The notes under the pieces were generated by a model. That model worked only from the letters and a program-made list of their open reading frames with translations. It was not told the DNA's origin and searched no databases. This document shows, piece by piece, positions 1 to 6,869 of a stretch of DNA of 6,983 nt; position 1 is the first letter of the stretch; every line of letters begins with the position of its first letter. Origin of the DNA: Pseudomonadota bacterium (GTDB taxonomy: Bacteria; Pseudomonadota; Gammaproteobacteria; Burkholderiales; Burkholderiaceae_C); NCBI GenBank assembly GCA_021798395.1, contig JAJZHS010000133.1, forward strand, positions 1-6,983, in the 5' to 3' direction. Position numbers and translations under genes: made by a program.

Positions 1-1086
1 CGCGACCGCTGCGGCCAGCGCGTGCGCCCGTTCGAGCCGGCGCGGCGCGGCGTCGAGGCCGTCGATGAAACGCTGCGGGATTGCACGCAACCCGACCATG
101 GCGCCGACCAGCGCGCCGGAGAGCATCGCGCGGGCCTGGTTCTGCCCGCCGCCGTTGACCGCGTGCAGCACCGCCGCTTCGAAATCGTCGGCAAAGCGCG
201 CAGCCAGGTAGTACGCCGCCGGGAACTGGTGGTACACCGCGCACGGCATGCCGTAGACCAGCGAGACCTTCCACGCCGGCTCGATGCGCACGCCGGGGTC
301 GCGCGCGGCGCGGGCGATGTTCGACGGCGTCAGCAGCGCGTCGGGCGACGCGAACGCGCCCGGCGCGACGGCCTCGGGGCCCGGCGCGACGCCGTCCTCG
401 CCGTCGCGCGTGACGGCGTGGAACGGCAGCTCGCCGCTGCGCACCAGCGCCATCAGCCGGCCCGAGAGCTGCGCGTCGAGGCGCCGGCCGGCGACCAGCT
501 GGCCGAGCACCGCGCCGTAGGCCACGGTCATCGCGGCCACGGTCGGATCGATCTGCGTCAACGCGGTGTTGGCACCGACCGCGCGCGCCAGTTGCGCCGG
601 CTGCAGCGCGTAGCGCACGGCGATCGCCAGCGTGCGCTCGGCGGCCTCGGTGTTGTCGGCGTAGCCGCCGGCCTGGCCCCACGGCCGGCCCTGTCGGCGC
701 GCGCGCCAGGCCTCGCGCATCGATTGGCTGGTGTAACCGCCGGGGCCGTTCAGCGGCGTGCCGTCGATGTGCGCGAACAGCTCTTCATCGAGCCGGCGGC
801 AGAAGTCGGCCTGGTCGTAGCCGCCGCGCTCGACCAGCGAGCGCAGCGTCAGTTCGAGCAGCCATCCGGCCTGTGACGACGCGCCGGCGCGCAGCCCGGC
901 GTGGTAGCGCCCGGGGCGCGGCGCGGTGTAGCTGTCGATCCACGGCCCGTAGTCGGCGCGCAGCGCGTCGAGGTCGTAGTACCAGTGCGGTCCCAGAGCC
1001 AGTGCGTCGCCGATGAACGCGCCCATCAACGCGCCGGCGGCGCGATCGTGCAGTTCGATGGGGCTCAGGTCGGTGTTCGCGGACAT
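1..1086 (-). CDS. ADP-ribosylglycohydrolase-fold protein with substituted metal site (3' end cut by window)
   Basis: The minus strand is open from an ATG at 1086-1084 to the window edge, 362 codons with no stop. The family (DraG/ARH; also J1-crystallin and SelJ relatives) normally removes ADP-ribose from proteins or small molecules using two Mg ions. Seen here: an N-terminal GALMGAFIGDALALGPHWYY block (residues 18-37, keeping the Asp of the GDALG motif at D27) and a C-terminal VNGGGQNQARAMLSGALVGA block (310-329), the same frame as the usual NxGGDTDT..AGALAGA. The ligand positions are changed: TDDT aligns with S70-S71-Q72-A73, and DTDT with Q315-N316-Q317-A318. Classical hydrolase chemistry is therefore doubtful. 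The terminal RFIDGL..LERAHALA region resembles family C-termini, so few residues are probably missing. A Shine-Dalgarno GGAG (1096-1093) lies 6 bases before the ATG. The gene follows ovoA by 29 bases on the same strand and is probably cotranscribed. Fold assignment is fairly sure; function is unknown. Confidence 0.85.
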   Translation of the reverse strand, partial: MSANTDLSPIELHDRAAGALMGAFIGDALALGPHWYYDLDALRADYGPWIDSYTAPRPGRYHAGLRAGASSQAGWLLELTLRSLVERGGYDQADFCRRLDEELFAHIDGTPLNGPGGYTSQSMREAWRARRQGRPWGQAGGYADNTEAAERTLAIAVRYALQPAQLARAVGANTALTQIDPTVAAMTVAYGAVLGQLVAGRRLDAQLSGRLMALVRSGELPFHAVTRDGEDGVAPGPEAVAPGAFASPDALLTPSNIARAARDPGVRIEPAWKVSLVYGMPCAVYHQFPAAYYLAARFADDFEAAVLHAVNGGGQNQARAMLSGALVGAMVGLRAIPQRFIDGLDAAPRRLERAHALAAAVA

Positions 1087-1115
1087 CGCGGTCTCCGGTT
1101 GGTTTCGCTGCTGGA

Positions 1116-3233
1116 TCAATCGGCGCGACGGCGCCACAACGTGACTTCCGACAGCGTGTGCTGGAACTTGCGCCGAGTCTCGCGCAGCACGAACGGCACC
1201 TCGCGCGGAACGCCGAGCAGCTCGAAATGCGGCGCGAGCAGCGCCTTCAATCCGTCCAGGGTGGTGAAGTTCTCGCCGTCCTTCTTGAAGCCGCCGATCC
1301 AGTCCTCGCGCTTGGTGTACTCCTCCAGCCAGGTGTACGGCGACGCGATCAGCAGCAGCCCGCCCGGGTTCAGCCGCGCGTGCACGCCGCGCAGGAACTG
1401 CGCAGGCGCGTACAGGCGGTCGATCAGATTGGCGGCCAGGATCAAGTCGTAACCGGTGTACAGATCCTTCAGGTTGCAAGCGTCGCCCTGCATGAACTGC
1501 ACCCGCGCGGAGGTGTCGGCCAGCCCCAGCGCTTCGAGCGTGCGCTCGTGGTACGACACCAGCTCGCCTTCGTCGGTCAGCGTGTAGCGCACCCGGCCCT
1601 GCGCCGCCAGCTGGGTTCCCACGCCGATGAAGCGCGCCGAAAAGTCGATTCCGGTGACGTGCTCGAAGCGCCGCGCCAGTTCGAAGCTTGCGCGCCCGGT
1701 GGCGCAACCCAGGTCGAGCGCGCGCCGCGCCGGACGGTCGCCGTGAGCCTCGAGGGCGATGCGCGCCAGTTCGGCGGGGAAGTTCGCCACGCCGAAAGGG
1801 CTGTCGCCGTAATGGAACTCGCAGTATTCGGCGACCGCGCGATCGGTCTCGTAATACGCGCTCGGCGGCTGTGCCGGACGCCCGCCGACCACGTAGCGGA
1901 ACCCGGCGTGCTGGAAGAAATGGCGGCGGAATGCGTAGCGCGATCCGGGCAGCGCCTCGTTGCCGCACGAAATCCAGGAACCGCCTTTGATCAGGTTGTG
2001 GCGGTCGTCGAAAGTCGGGGTCGTGAAATCGTCGTAGATCGGGTGCACCGCGAAACCGGGGAACGGCCAAGTCGGCGTCTCGGTCCATTGCCAGACGTTG
2101 CCGATCACGTCGAACCAGTCGCCGTGCGCAAAACGCGTCACCGGGCACGACGACGCCCAGTGGTCGAGTCCGATGTTGGCCGCAGCCGGCGCCGGCTGCG
2201 GCAGCTCGCCGACACCGGCGGCCTGGCGCAGCGCGTGCCATTCGTCCTCGGTCGGCAGACGCACGTTCTCGCCGCTGCGCCGCGCCGCCCAGGCGCAGAA
2301 CGCGCGCGCCTCGTGGCAGTTGGTCTCCACCGGCCAGTCCCAGCGCATCGGCACTTCCGCGCACATCAGGCGCAGGCACCAGCCGCTCGCCGCCCGCACC
2401 CAGAAGGTCGGGTGCTCGGCTTGCGCGAAGCGGCGCCAAGCCAGCCCTTCGTCGGTCCACAGGCTGTCGTCGCGGTAGCCGCCGTCGTCGACGAAATCGA
2501 GAAACTCGCGGTTGCTGACCAGATGGCGCGCGGCGCGGAATTCCGGGACGTCGGTCTCGTGGCGCCCGAACTCGTTGTCCCAGCCGTAGACCTGCGGCCG
2601 CGCGCGGTCGCGCCCGAGCACCACGCGCTGCGCCGGAACCTCGACCAGCGCATTGGCCGGCGCCTCGCCGCTTTCGGGACACGGCTGCCACGCGGGGTGC
2701 GGGCGCACGTACGCCAGCTCGTGCTGGCGGATCAGCACCGACGAGGTCTCCAGGTGGATGCGCTCGTGTTCGATACCCATCACGATCACCCACCACGCGC
2801 TGTCCCAGCCGATCGGCGCCTGCAGCGGCAGGGTGTCGATCAGGCCGCCGACCAGCGCGCGCACCCGCGTCCGGTACGCGCGCACCGCGTCGACCGCGGG
2901 CCAGTCGTAGTGCGTGGCGTCGAGGTCGTCCCAGCTCATTTCGTCGACACCGATGGCGAACATCGATTCGAGCCGCGGGTCGATGCGCCGCTCGACGACG
3001 CCGGCCAGAACCAGCTTGTTGACGAAAAAAGTCGCGGTATGGCCGAAGTAGAAGATCAGCGGATGCCGCAAGGCGATCGGCTTGACGCAAAAAGCCTCGT
3101 CGCTTCGCAACACCTCGAACAGCTGCGTGTAGCGGTCGAAGGTGGCGTGGAAGGCTTCGCGCACGCTGCGCCGCAGCGCCTCGGCATCTCCGAGGTCGAG
3201 CCGCGGCGTGCGCAGGCCGATGGTCTGATGCAT
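1116..3233 (-). CDS. ovoA: OvoA, 5-histidylcysteine sulfoxide synthase / putative 4-mercaptohistidine N1-methyltransferase
   Basis: The 705-residue product matches the usual size of bacterial OvoA. OvoA couples L-cysteine to L-histidine with O2 and non-haem Fe(II), giving 5-histidylcysteine sulfoxide. After OvoB cleaves this to the thiohistidine, the C-terminal domain methylates the ring to ovothiol A. Domains in order: DinB-like four-helix domain (about 20-175), FGE-sulfatase/EgtB-like domain (about 200-450), class I SAM methyltransferase (about 460-700). The HX3HXE motif is intact in EHERIHLE (H156, H160, E162), and H65 in FGHTATFF is the expected third iron ligand. GNVWQWTETP (378-387), GGSW (417-420) and the final AGFRYV are sulfatase-modifying-factor hallmarks. 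Y400 in HPIYDDFTTPTF is the likely counterpart of the OvoA active-site tyrosine. SAM motif I is LDLGCATGRA (507-516), followed by acidic D530. The fused methyltransferase distinguishes OvoA from EgtB. A strong GGAGG (3244-3240) sits 6 bases before the ATG. No lesion is seen. It is the first gene of a minus-strand pair and is cytosolic. Confidence 0.95.
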   Translation of the reverse strand: MHQTIGLRTPRLDLGDAEALRRSVREAFHATFDRYTQLFEVLRSDEAFCVKPIALRHPLIFYFGHTATFFVNKLVLAGVVERRIDPRLESMFAIGVDEMSWDDLDATHYDWPAVDAVRAYRTRVRALVGGLIDTLPLQAPIGWDSAWWVIVMGIEHERIHLETSSVLIRQHELAYVRPHPAWQPCPESGEAPANALVEVPAQRVVLGRDRARPQVYGWDNEFGRHETDVPEFRAARHLVSNREFLDFVDDGGYRDDSLWTDEGLAWRRFAQAEHPTFWVRAASGWCLRLMCAEVPMRWDWPVETNCHEARAFCAWAARRSGENVRLPTEDEWHALRQAAGVGELPQPAPAAANIGLDHWASSCPVTRFAHGDWFDVIGNVWQWTETPTWPFPGFAVHPIYDDFTTPTFDDRHNLIKGGSWISCGNEALPGSRYAFRRHFFQHAGFRYVVGGRPAQPPSAYYETDRAVAEYCEFHYGDSPFGVANFPAELARIALEAHGDRPARRALDLGCATGRASFELARRFEHVTGIDFSARFIGVGTQLAAQGRVRYTLTDEGELVSYHERTLEALGLADTSARVQFMQGDACNLKDLYTGYDLILAANLIDRLYAPAQFLRGVHARLNPGGLLLIASPYTWLEEYTKREDWIGGFKKDGENFTTLDGLKALLAPHFELLGVPREVPFVLRETRRKFQHTLSEVTLWRRRAD

Positions 3234-3271
3234 CGTGGTCCTCCCCTTGGGGGCATTTTTCCTGTCGGTCC

Positions 3272-3280
3272 ATTATTCCA
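3272..3280 (-). promoter_or_regulatory. Putative extended -10 promoter element for ovoA
   Basis: On the minus strand this reads TGGAATAAT: a TGN extension followed by AATAAT, which matches five of six bases of the sigma-70 -10 consensus. It lies 38 bases upstream of the ovoA start and ahead of its Shine-Dalgarno site, which would give a leader of roughly 30 bases. No good -35 box is visible at the usual spacing, which is compatible with an extended -10 promoter. This is inferred from sequence alone. Confidence 0.4.
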
Positions 3281-3382
3281 GCGGTTCCGGCCTCCTGCAT
3301 GACGGCTCGATGCGGCGCGTGCTGATCGGCAGGCGCGGACCGCGCGCGGGCCCTACCATCGGCACTGTGCGCCCCGTGCCCG

Positions 3383-3397
3383 CAGGCCAAGGGCCTG
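3383..3397. repeat. Small perfect inverted repeat in the FUSC leader
   Basis: CAGGCC at 3383-3388 and GGCCTG at 3392-3397 are perfect inverted repeats separated by three bases (AAG). The element lies 84 bases upstream of the FUSC start. It could be a hairpin in the leader RNA or a half-site palindrome for a regulator. There is no run of T after it, so it is not a typical intrinsic terminator. In DNA this GC-rich, a 6-base stem can arise by chance. Confidence 0.3.
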
Positions 3398-3481
3398 GCG
3401 GCGGGGTCGCGCCGTCCAAGCCGCAGCCGCGATGCCCGCACAAGCCCACGTCCCCATCCGCGACCACGCCGGAGCCCGGCC

Positions 3482-5629
3482 ATGAAACCCCTGGCACGAC
3501 TGAGCCGGGTGGTGTTCAGCCGCTCCTTCACCGGCGGCCTGGTTTCGGCCACCGGCACGCTGGTGCTGGGATGCGTCGGCTACGCCGCCGCCGGCATGGG
3601 CGCGGCGCTCAGCCTGGGCAGCGGGGCGCTGATGGTGTCCTTCGCCGACAACCCGGCGCCGGTGGGGCTGAAGACGGTCGAGCTGTTGTTCGCTTCGCTC
3701 GCCGGGACGCTGTGTTTCGCCGCGGTATGGGCCACCGACAACCACCGCTGGTTGCAGCTGGCCGTCGTTCCGCTGCTCGGATTCGTCGCCGGGCTGGTAA
3801 CCCTGTGGGGAAAGCGGGCGATCGGAATCGCCTTCAGCCTGTTGTTCATCACCATCATCACGCTGGGAATCCCGCCGCCTCCGAGCCCGCGCCAGTTCGT
3901 GCTGGGCAGCTCCCTGCTGCTGCTCGGCGCGCTGGCCTACACCGGCTACGCGCTGCTGCTGGGACGCGCGCTGCGCGGGCGCACCAAGCAGCAGTCGCTG
4001 GCCGAGGTGATCGACGCCATCGCCGCCTACATGCGCTGGCAGGGCCAATCCTGCCTGCAGCCGCCTGAGCCGGGCGGCGACGCCCGCCAGGCGCAGGCCG
4101 CGGTGCTGCAGGGCGCCGTCAACGACGCGCTGCAGTCGGCACGCGATCTCGTGCTGCGCGAAGGCCGCGCCCCCCGCGACGCGCTGTGGACGCACATGCT
4201 GCTGCTCGCGCTGGACCTGTTCGAGGCGCAGCTGGCCGCGCACAACGAGGCCGCCGCGCTGCGCGACGCCTTCGACGGCAGCGCTGTGCTGCAGACGCTG
4301 GGGCGCGGGCTGGAGCAGACGGCGCTGGCGCTGGACGCGCTGGCGCTGGCGCTGCTGCACGACCGCGCCGTGTCGATCCGGACCCCGTTGCCGCAACGCT
4401 GGGACGGCGTGCGGCAAGACGCCGCCGCGTGGCTGCACGGGCGCACCGAAGCGCAGCTGCGACAGGCGCAGGTGATGCTGGAAGCGCAGGTGCAGAGCCT
4501 GCGGGAGGTCGACCGCCTGGTCGCCGCGCTGCACCGGGACTACGCGCAGCGCGACGCCCCGCCGGACTTCCCCGAACTTCCCGACGTGCGGCTGTTCGTC
4601 AGCGCCAGGCGTTACCGGCCGCGGCAGATCGTGTCGCATCTCAGGCTGGGATCGCCGATCTTCCGCCACGCGATCCGGCTGGCGCTCGCGCTGGGCTGCT
4701 CGCTGCTGCTGGCGCGTTTGCTGTTCGCGCACGAGGAGCACGACTACTGGATCGGGTTGACCGTGGCCGTGATCCTGCGCCCGAACTACGGCGTGACGCG
4801 ACAGCGGATGCGCGCGCGCCTGCTCGGAACAGTGGCCGGCTGCGTGCTGGTGGCCGCGTTCCTGGCGCTGCGCCCGGGGCTGGGCTGGATGCTCGGCGGG
4901 CTGTTCCTGGCCGTGGCGCTGGCGCGCACTTTCGTCACCACCAACTATCGCTACACGGCGATGGCCGGAAGCGTGCTGGCGCTGCTGCTGGCCGCCATGC
5001 TGCGCGAGAACACCCATTTCCTGGTCGCGCAGCGCCTGCTCGACACGGCCGTCGGCGCCGCGCTGGCATGGGCCGTCAGCCATGTGCTGCCGCGCTGGGA
5101 ATACCTGGACGCACCGCGCCAGCTGCGCGACCTGCTGGCTGCGCTGAGCCGCTACGCCGGCGTGGTGCTCAGCCGCGCCCCGGAAGAAGAGCGCGAGTTC
5201 CGCGTCGCGCGCAAGCAATTGTTCGACAGCCTGGCAGCGGTCACCGGGCTGCACGGACGCATGCTGGAAGAGCCCGAGGCCAGGCGGCGCGCGCCGCAGT
5301 TGCTGACGCAGCTGATCACCCACGCCTATCTGCTGGCGTCCCAGTTGGCCTCGCTGCGGCTGCTGCGGGCGCAGGCCGGCGCGCACGCACCGCTGCCCGA
5401 GCAGGCGTTGCAGCGCATCGAGGCCACGCGCGATCGCGTGTTGCAGTGCCTGTCCGTGGGCGCGCCCGCGCAGGCGGTCGACGAGCCGGGGGACCCGGGC
5501 GATCCGCTGTGGGCGCGGCTGGCGCTGATCGAGCGCGAAGCGACGAGCCTCGGCGGCCTCAGGCTGCGTCTGCAGCAAGGGCTGCGCGACGCCGAGGCGC
5601 GCACGCGCCGCGGCAGCCGGTCGCCGTAG
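3482..5629 (+). CDS. FUSC-family (YccS/YhfK-type) inner-membrane protein
   Basis: This 715-residue protein has the size and architecture of YccS/YhfK relatives of the fusaric-acid-resistance (FUSC) transporters. It has two hydrophobic blocks. The first holds about five membrane segments (roughly residues 18-40, 66-84, 90-108, 112-130, 138-160). A long helical cytosolic stretch follows (about 165-393). The second block has about six segments (roughly 394-416, 420-432, 446-463, 466-482, 490-508, 513-533), then a soluble tail (about 540-715) with a late coiled-coil-like helix. The signature is HDYWIGLTVAVILRPNYG (420-437) followed by TRQRMRARLLGT (439-450), the hallmark start of the second FUSC module. 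Relatives are proposed to export aromatic acids or other small molecules, but the substrate of YccS-type proteins is not established and nothing here reveals it. The ATG is supported by GGAG seven bases upstream. The gene diverges from ovoA and converges on the BatD-like gene, so it appears monocistronic. Confidence 0.88.
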   Translation: MKPLARLSRVVFSRSFTGGLVSATGTLVLGCVGYAAAGMGAALSLGSGALMVSFADNPAPVGLKTVELLFASLAGTLCFAAVWATDNHRWLQLAVVPLLGFVAGLVTLWGKRAIGIAFSLLFITIITLGIPPPPSPRQFVLGSSLLLLGALAYTGYALLLGRALRGRTKQQSLAEVIDAIAAYMRWQGQSCLQPPEPGGDARQAQAAVLQGAVNDALQSARDLVLREGRAPRDALWTHMLLLALDLFEAQLAAHNEAAALRDAFDGSAVLQTLGRGLEQTALALDALALALLHDRAVSIRTPLPQRWDGVRQDAAAWLHGRTEAQLRQAQVMLEAQVQSLREVDRLVAALHRDYAQRDAPPDFPELPDVRLFVSARRYRPRQIVSHLRLGSPIFRHAIRLALALGCSLLLARLLFAHEEHDYWIGLTVAVILRPNYGVTRQRMRARLLGTVAGCVLVAAFLALRPGLGWMLGGLFLAVALARTFVTTNYRYTAMAGSVLALLLAAMLRENTHFLVAQRLLDTAVGAALAWAVSHVLPRWEYLDAPRQLRDLLAALSRYAGVVLSRAPEEEREFRVARKQLFDSLAAVTGLHGRMLEEPEARRRAPQLLTQLITHAYLLASQLASLRLLRAQAGAHAPLPEQALQRIEATRDRVLQCLSVGAPAQAVDEPGDPGDPLWARLALIEREATSLGGLRLRLQQGLRDAEARTRRGSRSP

Positions 5630-5660
5630 GGCGCGACCCGGCGGGGCGGCGTTGCCTGCG

Positions 5661-6869
5661 TCAGGCGCGACGCGGCGTCGCCGCGCGGCGGGACTTGAAC
5701 CAGACGGCAAGCAGCAGCACCAGGCAACCGATCGCGCCGCACGCCTCGAACAGCCGCAGCGGACGCGGGTCATGCACGCGGACGTCTCCCCAATCGGCCA
5801 CGGCCAGCTCGGGAGCACCGCGCCGCGGATCGTAGTAGGGAATGCGCACCTGCGGGTACGCCAGGCGCCCCCCCGCGCGCGCACGCACGGCAAGCTCGAT
5901 GCGCCAGATCGGCGTCACGGCGTGGGCCGCGGCGGCATCCAGGCTCACGCGCGCCGCGTCGACGCGCAGCCCGCGACCGGTCGGCTGCGCCTGCCCGAGC
6001 AGCCGCAACAAGGCGGCGCGACCGATCTGCACCCCGCACAACGTGGCGCGCAGCACTCCGGTGGCGCCGAGCTCGAGCCGCGACGGCGCGCGCGCGACAC
6101 GCCAGCGCGCGTTCCCGACAGCGGCGTCGTCCGGCCAGTACGCGGGGCGCGGCCGGACCCGGACCCGCAGCGGCGCCACGGGGTAGATCAGCAGCTTGCC
6201 GAACAACGTCGCCCGCAGCAGTCCGGCGCGGATCGTCGCCGTGCCGGCCCGCAGCGGGGTGTAACTCCAGGTCTGCCATTGCACAGATTGCACCGCGCGC
6301 CGCGCGCCGCCGTGCGCGACCCGGGTCGACACGGTCGACACCGGCCGCAGCAGGCCGTCGTCGCTGTGCACGCGCACCGCTTGCCAGTCCAGCGCACCGC
6401 CTGCGCCGACCTCCAGGTCGACGCGCACCGCCTGCCCGACGATGGGGCGCGGGGGTGCGATGCGCATGGCGATGAACTGCGGCGCCTGCCCCGGAGCGGA
6501 CGCCGCGACGCGCACAGCGCGTGGCGCGCATTCCAGCCCGCCCGCCCGCACCGCGGGCAACGGCAGCGCGCCGGCCGCCATCGGGTAAAGCGTCACGTTC
6601 AGCGTCTGCATCGAACGGCCCGGCCCGCCGGCGGACCGCTCCGACGTCTGGCGCTGCAGCAGCCAGTGCGCGCCGAGACGGGTCGGCCGAAACAGTGCGA
6701 TCCCGGGCAGGTTCGCGGCCTCGATGCTCCACCGCAGCGGGTATCCGAGCACCGGGTGCGCAGGCTGCCATGCGCAACGCAGCGACGGGGCTGCCGCGTG
6801 CGCGGCGCCCTGCACCGCGCACAGCAGCAACCCCAGCAACCCAAGACCGTGTTTGAACAGGCGCCGCAT
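5661..6869 (-). CDS. BatD-like exported, membrane-anchored protein
   Basis: With the ATG at 6869-6867 the product has 402 residues. A longer frame from a TTG at 6920 would add 17 mostly Arg/Pro residues before the signal peptide, so I prefer the ATG. Residues 1-25 form a signal peptide (MRRLFKHGLG, a Leu-rich core, cleavage near AHA). The body looks like tandem beta-sandwich domains. One C-terminal membrane helix (about 371-390) is followed by a short basic tail (FKSRRAATPRRA). BatD-like features are IAPPRPIVGQAVRVDLEV (137-154), WQTWSYTPLRAGTATI (198-213), the VRVRPRPAYWP hinge (236-246), and IPYYDPRRG (343-351) before the anchor. BatD proteins accompany von Willebrand-A proteins and MoxR ATPases in Bat (aerotolerance) operons and are thought to act at the envelope; the molecular role is unclear. 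The start overlaps the upstream stop by one base (TGATG), indicating translational coupling. No other cluster member is visible to confirm the call. Confidence 0.72.
   Translation of the reverse strand: MRRLFKHGLGLLGLLLCAVQGAAHAAAPSLRCAWQPAHPVLGYPLRWSIEAANLPGIALFRPTRLGAHWLLQRQTSERSAGGPGRSMQTLNVTLYPMAAGALPLPAVRAGGLECAPRAVRVAASAPGQAPQFIAMRIAPPRPIVGQAVRVDLEVGAGGALDWQAVRVHSDDGLLRPVSTVSTRVAHGGARRAVQSVQWQTWSYTPLRAGTATIRAGLLRATLFGKLLIYPVAPLRVRVRPRPAYWPDDAAVGNARWRVARAPSRLELGATGVLRATLCGVQIGRAALLRLLGQAQPTGRGLRVDAARVSLDAAAAHAVTPIWRIELAVRARAGGRLAYPQVRIPYYDPRRGAPELAVADWGDVRVHDPRPLRLFEACGAIGCLVLLLAVWFKSRRAATPRRA

Larger units (their letters stand above)
3234..3481. promoter_or_regulatory. Divergent intergenic region between ovoA and the FUSC gene
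   Basis: These 248 bases separate the ATG of ovoA (leftward) from the ATG of the FUSC gene (rightward), so both promoters should lie here. The ovoA side (about 3250-3280) is conspicuously richer in A/T than its surroundings, as expected for a promoter. The FUSC side is GC-rich; TACCAT at 3354-3359 is a possible but weak -10 element with no convincing -35 partner. A perfect 6-base palindrome lies at 3383-3397. The ribosome binding sites are GGAGG (minus, 3244-3240) and GGAG (plus, 3471-3474). I see no convincing small gene here. Confidence 0.6.

Noticed and set aside
22..876. A 284-codon plus-strand open frame at the left end.
   Set aside because: The opposite strand in this interval encodes the ADP-ribosylglycohydrolase-fold motifs with a proper start and ribosome binding site. 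The plus-strand product is Arg/Val/His-rich without any motif.
1158..3302. A 714-codon plus-strand open frame covering nearly all of ovoA.
   Set aside because: It is antisense to a clearly recognisable full-length OvoA. Its product is Arg/Ala/Gln/Val-rich low-complexity sequence with no domain motifs, as expected from GC-rich third positions on the coding strand.
5619..5638. A possible hairpin (GGTCGC/GCGACC) around the FUSC stop codon as a terminator.
   Set aside because: The stem has six pairs with an 8-base loop, and no T run follows on either strand. GC-rich 6-base stems are common by chance here, so I do not call an intrinsic terminator.
5667..5681. A perfect GCGACG-CGG-CGTCGC hairpin just inside the end of the BatD-like gene.
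   Set aside because: It is coding sequence of the BatD-like gene and lacks a T tract. It may slow or protect the FUSC transcript end, but nothing shows it.
4186..5835. A 549-codon plus-strand frame overlapping the FUSC gene in another phase.
   Set aside because: It is Arg/Ala-rich low-complexity sequence. The FUSC frame carries the membrane segments and family signature, so this one is a shadow.
3353..5893. An 846-codon minus-strand open frame opposite the FUSC gene.
   Set aside because: Its translation is Gln/Arg/His-rich and repetitive with no recognisable motif. It overlaps the FUSC gene completely and runs through the end of the BatD-like gene.
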